33,277 nucleotides of DNA, from positions 1 through 33,277 of the forward strand of contig JAEWMY010000031.1 of assembly GCA_023393015.1 (NCBI GenBank). Direction: 5' to 3'. A model generated the notes under the pieces. It worked only from the letters and a program-made list of their open reading frames with translations, had not been told where the DNA came from and ran no database searches. Positions within the stretch are counted from its first letter, which is position 1. Every line of letters begins with the position of its first letter. Made by a program: the position numbers and the translations under genes. Positions 14,998-21,856 of the stretch are shown one piece after another. The stretch comes from Spirochaetota bacterium. Lineage in GTDB: Bacteria; Spirochaetota; Spirochaetia; Treponematales; Treponemataceae.

Positions 14998-15087
14998 GTG
15001 CCCTGCGGAAAAAAAAGAAAACGCCAGAAGATCGCGACGCATAAGCGGAAGAAAAAACTCAGAAGAAACCGGCACAAGAAGAAATAA
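14998..15087 (+). CDS. bS22-like/AURKAIP1-COX24-domain ribosomal mini-protein
   Basis: A 29-residue, extremely basic protein (MPCGKKRKRQKIATHKR followed by K/R-rich residues and ending RHKKK), too short for normal ORF finders. The start is a GTG 7 nt after AAGGAG (14985-14990), and the stop TAA is at 15085-15087. The sequence matches the small COX24/AURKAIP1-domain proteins of Bacteroidetes and spirochaetes, relatives of bS22, a small-subunit ribosomal protein resolved in mycobacterial ribosomes. It has its own near-consensus promoter and a strong terminator ~130 bp downstream. Ribosomal location is inferred from family membership. Confidence 0.85.
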   Translation: MPCGKKRKRQKIATHKRKKKLRRNRHKKK

Positions 15088-15215
15088 AGCCACCCGGGCT
15101 ATACGGAGCGCTCGCGCCCGACTGCCCGGAGGCCTTAGACTCGGGTACCGGCGGGTTTTACCGTTCGGGACGGGCGGTACGCCCCTGTCGCCGAAGCGGC
15201 CACAGCGCCAGCAGG

Positions 15216-15250
15216 GACCGCGAACGCATGAGTTCGCGGTCTTTTTTTTT
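15216..15250 (+). terminator. Intrinsic terminator after the bS22-like gene
   Basis: A perfect 10-bp stem, GACCGCGAAC (15216-15225) with GTTCGCGGTC (15232-15241), a 6-nt loop and nine T. It ends the bS22-like transcript and insulates dxs, whose -10 box begins 15 bp later. Confidence 0.93.
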
Positions 15251-15264
15251 GCCCCTCGCTATGG

Positions 15265-15270
15265 TATACT
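15265..15270 (+). promoter_or_regulatory. -10 box of the dxs operon (near-leaderless)
   Basis: TATACT ends 8 nt before the ATG at 15279. The expected +1 is within 1-2 nt of the start codon, and no Shine-Dalgarno sequence is present. The -35 position falls in the T-run of the preceding terminator. Confidence 0.55.
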
Positions 15271-15278
15271 TGCCCCCT

Positions 15279-17171
15279 ATGACTCGATCAATCCTTGCCG
15301 GGATCAACTCGCCCGACGATCTCAAGCGCGTCAGCGCGCGCGATATCCCGGCCCTCTCGGCCGAAATCCGAAAGAGCGTCATCGAAGCGGTCGGTACGAA
15401 CGGCGGTCACCTCGCGAGCAATCTCGGGGTTGTCGAGCTCACCCTCGCCCTTCACCGGGTGTTTACCTCGCCGACGGACGCCATCGTATGGGACGTCGGC
15501 CATCAGTGTTATACCCACAAGCTCGTAACCGGAAGAAGGGACGTATTTCACTCGATCCGCAAGAAAGACGGCATCTCCGGATTCCCGAAGCGTTCCGAAA
15601 GCCCTCACGACGCCTTCGACTCAGGCCATTCGTCGACCTCCATATCCGCGGCTCTCGGACTCTTGGTCGCGCGGCGCGCGCGGGGCGAACGGGGCAAGGT
15701 AGTAGCGGTTATCGGCGACGGCGCGTTGACCGGCGGCATGGCGCTCGAGGCGCTTTCCCACGCCGGACAGGGCGCGAACGATCTCGTCGTCGTGCTCAAC
15801 GACAACAAGATGTCCATCAGCAAGAATACCGGCGCCCTGTCCGAATACCTCAGCCGCCTGACGATGGGCGCGCACTATCAGCGGTTCCGCCAAAGGGTCG
15901 ACCGGGGCATCGGTCTCATACCGTTTTTCGGTCAGCCGCTGACCCGCCTGATTTACCGCGTGAAGCGGGGCGTCAAGGCGGTCCTCTTCAAGGACAATCT
16001 CTTCGTCGACCTCGGGTTCGAATACGTCGGCCCCCTCAACGGTCACAACGTCGAGGAACTCGAGAAGGTCTTCCGCGACGTCAAGGCGCTTAAAAAACCC
16101 GTCGTCGTTCACGTGCAGACGAAGAAGGGCAAGGGCTACAGTCTCGCCGAAAGCGACCCGGCGACCTTCCACGGCATCGGCCCGTTTTGCATCAGCGACG
16201 GCAAGGTCGAGAAATTCGACACGACGAGCTTTACCGAGGCCTTCTCCCGGGCGATGCTCGAGGAGGCCGCGAACGACGACCGCGTCGTGGCAATCACCGC
16301 CGCCATGGCGAAGGGAACGGGCCTCGCCGCCTTTCAGCACCGTTATCCGGACCGGTTCTTCGACGTCGGGATCGCCGAACAGCACGCGGTTACCTTCGCG
16401 GGAGGACTCGCCGCGGGCGGGATGAAGCCCGTCGTCGCCATCTACAGCACCTTCATGCAACGCGCCGTCGACCAGCTCATACACGACGTTGCCCTCCAAC
16501 GCCTTCCCGTCGTCTTCGCCCTCGACCGCGCGGGTCCCGTTCCCGACGACGGCGAGACGCATCAAGGCCTCTACGACATCTCGCTGTTCCGGCCGATACC
16601 GGGACTTTCCATCCTGTGTCCCGCTTCGGCAGCCGAGGTGCGCGCCATGCTGTCCTGGGCGCTCTCCGGCGACGGGCCGGTCATCATCCGGTATCCCAAG
16701 GCCGCTTGCCCGACGGAACAGCCCGCGTTTCTTTCTCCCGTCGAGGCGGGCAGGGGCGTGTTCGTCCAGCGGGACGGATATGACACCCTGCTCGTCTCCA
16801 CGGGCGGCGCGTACGCCGAGATCCACGAGGCGGCGAACCTGCTCGCACGCGCCGGAACGCCCGTGGACAGTCTCACCCTCCGTTTCGCCAAGCCCTTCGA
16901 CGAGGCGTGGTTCCTCTCCGCCGTCGAGGGGTATCGCAACCTCGTTCTCGTCGAGGACGGCGCGTATTGCGGAGGACTGGTCGAATGGCTGTCCGCCCTC
17001 CTCGCGCGGAATCTTCCGGGCGTTTCCGTCGAGACCCACGCCTTCGACGACGTCTTCTATCCCCAGGGAACGCGCCATGAGATACTGGCGTCCGCGGGCC
17101 TGTCTCCCGACCATATCGCCGACTCGGTCCGCCGCCTTCGCTCGGGCGTCTCCAAGGGCAGCCGCCCGTGA
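15279..17171 (+). CDS. dxs: 1-deoxy-D-xylulose-5-phosphate synthase
   Basis: A 630-residue TPP-dependent transketolase-like enzyme joining pyruvate and glyceraldehyde 3-phosphate, the first step of the MEP isoprenoid pathway. Visible motifs: NGGHLASNLGVVELTLALH, WDVGHQCYTHK, the TPP/Mg site GDGALTGGMALEA...LNDNKMSI, the central FDVGIAEQHAVTFAGGLAAGG with the catalytic glutamate, and LDRAGPVPDDGETHQGLYD, a variant of the common DGPTHHG. Length is normal. The start at 15279 is preferred over longer readings that run through the terminator. The stop overlaps the folP GTG by 4 nt. It is the first gene of a seven-gene operon. Confidence 0.95.
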   Translation: MTRSILAGINSPDDLKRVSARDIPALSAEIRKSVIEAVGTNGGHLASNLGVVELTLALHRVFTSPTDAIVWDVGHQCYTHKLVTGRRDVFHSIRKKDGISGFPKRSESPHDAFDSGHSSTSISAALGLLVARRARGERGKVVAVIGDGALTGGMALEALSHAGQGANDLVVVLNDNKMSISKNTGALSEYLSRLTMGAHYQRFRQRVDRGIGLIPFFGQPLTRLIYRVKRGVKAVLFKDNLFVDLGFEYVGPLNGHNVEELEKVFRDVKALKKPVVVHVQTKKGKGYSLAESDPATFHGIGPFCISDGKVEKFDTTSFTEAFSRAMLEEAANDDRVVAITAAMAKGTGLAAFQHRYPDRFFDVGIAEQHAVTFAGGLAAGGMKPVVAIYSTFMQRAVDQLIHDVALQRLPVVFALDRAGPVPDDGETHQGLYDISLFRPIPGLSILCPASAAEVRAMLSWALSGDGPVIIRYPKAACPTEQPAFLSPVEAGRGVFVQRDGYDTLLVSTGGAYAEIHEAANLLARAGTPVDSLTLRFAKPFDEAWFLSAVEGYRNLVLVEDGAYCGGLVEWLSALLARNLPGVSVETHAFDDVFYPQGTRHEILASAGLSPDHIADSVRRLRSGVSKGSRP

Positions 17172-18019
17172 GCGTCAGTCTCTCCCTTCCCCGCGGCAGG
17201 GTCCTTTCCACCGACTTGCCCGCCTGCGTGATCGGCATACTGAACGCGACTCCCGATTCCTTTTGGGAGGGGAGCCGCGTGACGGGCGTCGACGCCGGGG
17301 TAGACCGCGCGCTCGAGATGGTCGCCCAAGGGGCAGACTGTATCGATATCGGCGGGGAATCATCGCGTCCCGGCTCGGCCTACGTATCGGCCGAGGAGGA
17401 GCTCGACCGCGTGATCCCGCTCGTTGAGGGGATACGGAGAAAAAGCGACGTGCCCATCTCGATCGATACGAGAAAGGCCCGCGTCATGGAGTTCGCGTTC
17501 GAGGCGGGCGCCGACATCCTCAACGACATCTCGGCCCTGCGCGACGATCCCGCGATGCCCGGTCTCGCGGCCCGTCTGGGCCTTCCGGTCATATTGATGC
17601 ACATGCGGGGAGTGCCGCTCACGATGCAGGACAACCCGACGTACGCGGACGTCGTCGGCGAGGTTCGCGCCTGGCTTCTCGAACGGGCCGCTTTCGCGGT
17701 TTCCGCCGGCGTTCGCGCCGACAGGATCGTCCTCGATCCCGGATTCGGCTTCGGAAAGCGGCACGAGGACAACTGTTCGCTCGTCGCGGGTCTTGCGGAA
17801 ATCGCCCGCGGGGGGTACCCTGTGCTTATGGCCCTGTCGCGCAAAAAATCGATCGGGATCATGACCGGGCGGGACGCGGAATCGAGGCTGGCGGGAACGC
17901 TCGCCGCGAACCAGTACGCCATCATGTCGGGAGCCACGTACGTGCGCGTCCACGACGTCGCGGAGACTCGCGATATGCTCAAAGTGGTACAGGAGATACG
18001 CGCGCGTGGAATTCATTAA
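17168..18019 (+). CDS. folP: Dihydropteroate synthase
   Basis: A 283-residue TIM-barrel enzyme condensing p-aminobenzoate with dihydropterin pyrophosphate in folate synthesis. Motifs: GILNATPDSFWEGS (pterin/phosphate loop; D-S-F conserved), DIGGESSRPGS, ISIDTRKARV, NDISALRDDP, LMHMRG, LDPGFGFGKRHEDN, and the C-terminal GATYVRVHDVAETRDM. The GTG start at 17168 overlaps the dxs stop (GTGA). Its 3' end overlaps the cdaA start by 14 nt. folP next to cdaA is a frequent arrangement in bacteria. Confidence 0.95.
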   Translation: MSVSLSLPRGRVLSTDLPACVIGILNATPDSFWEGSRVTGVDAGVDRALEMVAQGADCIDIGGESSRPGSAYVSAEEELDRVIPLVEGIRRKSDVPISIDTRKARVMEFAFEAGADILNDISALRDDPAMPGLAARLGLPVILMHMRGVPLTMQDNPTYADVVGEVRAWLLERAAFAVSAGVRADRIVLDPGFGFGKRHEDNCSLVAGLAEIARGGYPVLMALSRKKSIGIMTGRDAESRLAGTLAANQYAIMSGATYVRVHDVAETRDMLKVVQEIRARGIH

Positions 18020-18809
18020 AAAAGCCGGTTCGCTGTACGCGGCGATACAGCCCTTTCTCGACGTGTCCATACTCGCCTTTCTCCTGTACGTCTCGTACGG
18101 CATCCTCGTCAAGACGCAGGCCATACAGCTCCTCAAGGGCGCCGTGTCGCTCCTGCTCGTGTACGCCATCGCCTTCCTGCTCCGTCTCAACACCCTCCTT
18201 TGGATACTCAACATACTCGCGCCCGGACTCCTCATCGGCGTCGCGATCGTCTTCCAGCCCGAGCTCCGGAAGATATTCCTCAAGATCGGCCAGAGCGACT
18301 GGTTCCGGATGGGCAAGAGATCCAAGCACAGCCACCTCGACTCCCTCCTGACGGCGGCCGAGATACTGTCGAACCGGCGCCGCGGGATGCTCGCCGCGCT
18401 CGTGCGACGAAACGGCCTCAAGGACATCGCCGAATCGGGAACGCGGCTGAACGCCGACCTCTCGTCGAGCATCCTCGTCACCGTGTTCGGGCACGACACC
18501 CCGCTCCACGACGGTGCCGTCATCATCCAGGGGGGAAAGGTCGTCGCGGCGGGTTGTTTCCTGCCACTGTCCGAACAGCAGGACATTCGAAAGACCTTCG
18601 GAACGCGCCACCGCGCGGCCCTCGGGCTTTCCGAGGAGACCGACGCGGTCGTGCTCATCGTCTCCGAGGAAACCGGGGCCATCAGTCTCGCGTACGACTC
18701 CAAGCTCTACTACGACCTCTCCTCGGCCGAGATTACCCGGCTGCTCGAGGGATTGCTCGATCTCGGCGCGGAGACGTCGGTCGCGGAGGTAATCGACAAT
18801 GACGAATAA
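18006..18809 (+). CDS. cdaA: CdaA-type diadenylate cyclase
   Basis: A 267-residue membrane enzyme making c-di-AMP from two ATP. Three hydrophobic helices (~15-34, 41-60, 63-83) precede the DAC domain. Its catalytic motifs are HDGAVII (D169-G170-A171) and GTRHRAALG (R201-H202-R203). Length and layout match CdaA/DacA. The GTG start overlaps folP by 14 nt, and the gene overlaps ybbR by 11 nt, as expected for a CdaA with a CdaR-type partner. The usual downstream glmM is absent; acpS follows instead. c-di-AMP typically controls potassium and osmolyte balance and envelope homeostasis. Confidence 0.95.
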   Translation: MEFIKKAGSLYAAIQPFLDVSILAFLLYVSYGILVKTQAIQLLKGAVSLLLVYAIAFLLRLNTLLWILNILAPGLLIGVAIVFQPELRKIFLKIGQSDWFRMGKRSKHSHLDSLLTAAEILSNRRRGMLAALVRRNGLKDIAESGTRLNADLSSSILVTVFGHDTPLHDGAVIIQGGKVVAAGCFLPLSEQQDIRKTFGTRHRAALGLSEETDAVVLIVSEETGAISLAYDSKLYYDLSSAEITRLLEGLLDLGAETSVAEVIDNDE

Positions 18810-19746
18810 GGAATTGCGGGAAAGGATATTCGAGAACTGGCCCGCCAAGGTCGTCTGCCTCGCGTTGGCGCTCCTTCTCTTCCTCTTTTACCGGATGAGC
18901 ACCCTCGAGCGGAAATTCTTTTCCGTTCCCCTCGCGGTCGAGACGAACGGGGACATCGTTCCCGCGGCGCAGTATCCCAAGACCGTCAAGGTGGGCATCC
19001 GCGGCGAGGTCGACCGCATTTACCCCGTGCAGGAAGGAGACGTCTCCGTGTACGTCGACCTGACGGAATACACGAAGGAAGGCGAGTACCGCGTTCCCGT
19101 CCTGAGCCGCCTGACCGGCACCGCGCAGGACATCGACGCCCTCGAGATCGAGATAGAACCGCGCGAGATAACGCTTCGCGTGGAACACCGCGTCATCAAG
19201 CGTCTCCCCGTAAATCCGGCGTTCAAGGGATATCCGGAGGCGGGCTACGAGCTCGCAGGATACATCGTGAACCCGCAAACGATCGAGGTCTCCGGTCCCC
19301 GGGGCGTCATGGAGCAACTTGTCGAGCTTTCCACGGAGCCGATCGACCTCGCCGGGCGCAACGTCACCTTCGAGGGATCGGTTCCGCTCGTGAACCGCAA
19401 CGCCCTCGTCACTACCGGGAACAACGGCAGGATCGAGTATCGCGTCATGATCGCGCAAACCACGCTGATACGCACCTTCGAAGACGTTCCCTTCTTTTTC
19501 GAGAACCTCAATCCCGCCCTGTCGGTGGAGACCGACGCGGTTTACGGGACCCTCCGCGTAAAGGGCGGGCAAACCGAGCTTTCCGGCTGGAATCTGCCGC
19601 CGAACGCCCTGACCGTCCTGTGCGAGAACGTCACGGGTCCCGGCGTCTACAGCCTTCCCGTTCACGTGATCGTGCCCGAGACCATGGAGATCGTCTCCTT
19701 CGAGCCGGCCGAGGTGCAGATGACCGTGACGAGGAGGACTCCGTGA
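18799..19746 (+). CDS. ybbR: YbbR-domain protein, CdaR-like partner of the diadenylate cyclase
   Basis: A 315-residue protein with a short cytoplasmic N terminus, one transmembrane helix (~17-33), and an extracytoplasmic region of three or more YbbR-type beta units (PKTVKVGIRGEVDRIY, YIVNPQTIEVSGPRGVMEQL, GTLRVKGGQTELSGW). In Firmicutes the equivalent CdaR binds and modulates CdaA. The 11-nt overlap with cdaA supports the same pairing here. The final codons overlap the GTG of acpS. Confidence 0.88.
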   Translation: MTNKELRERIFENWPAKVVCLALALLLFLFYRMSTLERKFFSVPLAVETNGDIVPAAQYPKTVKVGIRGEVDRIYPVQEGDVSVYVDLTEYTKEGEYRVPVLSRLTGTAQDIDALEIEIEPREITLRVEHRVIKRLPVNPAFKGYPEAGYELAGYIVNPQTIEVSGPRGVMEQLVELSTEPIDLAGRNVTFEGSVPLVNRNALVTTGNNGRIEYRVMIAQTTLIRTFEDVPFFFENLNPALSVETDAVYGTLRVKGGQTELSGWNLPPNALTVLCENVTGPGVYSLPVHVIVPETMEIVSFEPAEVQMTVTRRTP

Positions 19747-20135
19747 TAATCGGCGTGGGACTGGACGTCGTTCACGTCAACCGACTCATTCACTGGCGGG
19801 GTATTCCCGGCCTCCTTGAGCGGTACTTCCATCCCGAGGAGCTCGCCGCCGCGATGAGCCGCGGAAGCTCGGCGATGCTTTCCCTCGCCGCGCGGTTCGC
19901 GGCCAAGGAGGCCTTCGGTAAGTCCATCGGGACGGGACTGTCCGGCATCACGCTCAAGAACATCCTGGTGCTCAATAACCATAACGGAAAGCCGTGCATG
20001 CGGCTGTTCGGCAACGCGCTCGCGGCCTTCGAGCGCGCGGGGGGAAAGGCGATTCACCTGAGCCTGACCCACGAGCGCGACAACGCGCTCGCCATGGTGG
20101 TGGTGGAGGGGGGAGACGATGTCCGCGAAGAATGA
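19743..20135 (+). CDS. acpS: Holo-[acyl-carrier-protein] synthase
   Basis: A 130-residue phosphopantetheinyl transferase that activates ACP with CoA. Conserved motifs are GVGLDVVHVNRL near the N terminus (metal-binding Asp), AARFAAKEAFGKSIGTG in the middle, and LSLTHERDNALAMVVVE near the end. Length is normal. The GTG start at 19743 overlaps the ybbR stop (GTGA). The 3' end overlaps the DUF2225 gene by 17 nt. Confidence 0.92.
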   Translation: MIIGVGLDVVHVNRLIHWRGIPGLLERYFHPEELAAAMSRGSSAMLSLAARFAAKEAFGKSIGTGLSGITLKNILVLNNHNGKPCMRLFGNALAAFERAGGKAIHLSLTHERDNALAMVVVEGGDDVREE

Positions 20136-20988
20136 AAAGGTACCGACCGTAACGTTCTACTCCAAGGACCAGACGGAGTGCCCCATTTGCAACGCGCGCT
20201 TCAAGCGCGAGGAGCTCATGTCCGGCGGCGGGAGGATGATAGCGGGCGCGCTCACCGACGAGTTGCGGCGCCTGTACGAACCGTCGGCGAAGTACGGAGA
20301 GCTCTTTCCCCTCGTGTACTCGCTGACCGTGTGCCCGAAATGCCATTACGCCGCGTTCCCGCAGGATTTCTGCATACTGGACAAGGACAGCCTCGCCCGG
20401 ATTTACGAGCACATGCGCGAGCGGTACGACTCGATCAAGAAGCTCTTTTCGAAGATAGATTTTACCTCCGCCCGCTCGCTCGCCGAGGGAGCCGCCTCCC
20501 ATTACCTCGCGCTCTTTTGCTACGAGTACGTGGACTCCAAGTACTCCCCGACGATCAAGCAAGGCGTCTGCGCCATCCGCGGGGCCTGGTTGTTTTCCGA
20601 GCTCGGCAAGCGTTACCCCGAGGAAAACTATTCGTACATCTCAGATTTACTGTACCGCAAGGCGCTCTACTTCTACCGTCGGGCCGTCGAGCTCGAGTCG
20701 ACCGGGAAGGAAATGATAGCCAACATGAAATCCTTCGGGCCCGATCTCGACAAGAACTACGGGTACGACGGCGTCCTGTACCTGTGCGCCCTTCTCGAGT
20801 ACAAGTACGGTTCGCGAACCGACCCGGAGCGGCGCAGGGAGCTCCTGACGGCGCAACGGCGCTCGCTCGCCAAGATGTTCGGCCTCGGGAAGTCCTCCAA
20901 GACGAAACCGGGCCCGCTTCTCGAGCACGCGCGCTCTCTCTACGATCATCTCGTCACGGAACTGAACGGCGAAGAGGACGACGAGTAG
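20119..20988 (+). CDS. DUF2225 protein with paired CxxC motifs
   Basis: A 289-residue protein. Two CxxC pairs (C21/C24 in ECPICNARF and C72/C75 in VCPKCHYAAF) probably bind one zinc ion. The rest is helical and TPR-like (GAWLFSELGKRYPEENYSYISD, AVELESTGKEM, LLEYKYGSRTDPERR). This is the DUF2225 layout, found widely in spirochaetes and Firmicutes; no biochemical function is established that I know of. The ATG follows a strong purine-rich site (GGAGGGGGGAG) inside acpS. It is followed by truA 18 nt after its stop. Confidence 0.8.
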   Translation: MSAKNEKVPTVTFYSKDQTECPICNARFKREELMSGGGRMIAGALTDELRRLYEPSAKYGELFPLVYSLTVCPKCHYAAFPQDFCILDKDSLARIYEHMRERYDSIKKLFSKIDFTSARSLAEGAASHYLALFCYEYVDSKYSPTIKQGVCAIRGAWLFSELGKRYPEENYSYISDLLYRKALYFYRRAVELESTGKEMIANMKSFGPDLDKNYGYDGVLYLCALLEYKYGSRTDPERRRELLTAQRRSLAKMFGLGKSSKTKPGPLLEHARSLYDHLVTELNGEEDDE

Positions 20989-21006
20989 GCGGGATGGGCG
21001 GCATTT

Positions 21007-21786
21007 ATGGATAAGGATTCGCCGAACGACCGACCGCTGAGAAATATCGCGCTGACGATCTCGTACGACGGTACCCGATTTTTGGGCTGGCAGCGCCAGA
21101 GCGGAAAGGCGAAAACGGGGAGGACCGTTCAGGAAGCCGTCGAGACGGCGCTCGAGCGGATGCACGGACACGCCGTGCCCCTCATCGGCTCGGGCCGCAC
21201 CGATTCGGGCGTGCATGCCGTGGGTCAAGTCGCCAATTTTTTCACCGACATCGCGTCCATCCCGGCCGAACGGTTCATACCGGCGCTCAACTCGATGTTG
21301 CCCGCCGACGCGCGCGTCGTCGGCTCGCGCGAGGTCGATCCCCTGTTTCACGCCCGTTTTTCCGCTCTCGCGCGGACCTACCGTTTTTTTCTGCATTGCG
21401 GCGAGCGACCGTTCGCCCACGAGCTTCCGTATGTCTGGCATATCGGACGCTGGCCCTCGCTCGCCCGCGTCAACTCGATGGCCGCGTATCTTTCCGGCGA
21501 GATCGACTGCACGACCTTCGCCGCCGCGGGCGATCAAAGTCTCACGAGGTCGCGCTACCTCTTCGGGGCGCGTTTTTTCCCGGAAGGGGAACGCCTCGTC
21601 TTCGAGATAAGCGCGAACGCCTTCCTGTGGCGCATGGTTCGTTCCGTCGTCGGGACCATCGTCCATCTCGACGCGAAGGGCGCGGATCCGGCCGAATTCG
21701 CGCGCGTGCTCCGGTCAAAAGACCGCTCGCTCGCCGGTCCCACCGCGCCGGGAACCGGTCTCTTTCTCTGGAACGTGCGGTACTGA
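21007..21786 (+). CDS. truA: tRNA pseudouridine synthase A
   Basis: A 259-residue enzyme forming pseudouridine at tRNA positions 38-40. The catalytic Asp66 lies in GSGRTDSGVHAVGQVANF. Other family motifs are ISYDGTRFLGWQRQ, ARFSALARTYRFF and NAFLWRMVRSVVGTIV. Length is normal. It is the last gene of the dxs operon. It converges on priA with 70 bp between stops. Confidence 0.95.
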   Translation: MDKDSPNDRPLRNIALTISYDGTRFLGWQRQSGKAKTGRTVQEAVETALERMHGHAVPLIGSGRTDSGVHAVGQVANFFTDIASIPAERFIPALNSMLPADARVVGSREVDPLFHARFSALARTYRFFLHCGERPFAHELPYVWHIGRWPSLARVNSMAAYLSGEIDCTTFAAAGDQSLTRSRYLFGARFFPEGERLVFEISANAFLWRMVRSVVGTIVHLDAKGADPAEFARVLRSKDRSLAGPTAPGTGLFLWNVRY

Positions 21787-21802
21787 CGCCGTCGACCGGC
21801 GC

Positions 21803-21848
21803 TTCCGCAACGGCCGACGTTTCCGCAACGGCCGACGTTTCCGCACCG
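21803..21848 (+). repeat. 18-bp tandem repeat between truA and priA
   Basis: TTCCGCAACGGCCGACGT occurs twice in perfect tandem (21803-21820, 21821-21838), followed by a partial third copy (TTCCGCACCG). It fills most of the spacer between two convergent genes. It does not look like an intrinsic terminator. Confidence 0.9.
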
Positions 21849-21856
21849 TTCACGCC

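Noticed and set aside
15088..15215. Possible tRNA or SRP RNA between the bS22-like gene and its terminator
   Set aside because: No T-loop consensus, anticodon arm or SRP GGAA tetraloop layout could be found.
15621..17114. A 497-codon open frame antisense to dxs
   Set aside because: Long antisense frames are common in GC-rich coding DNA; it has no recognisable motif and dxs is unmistakable.
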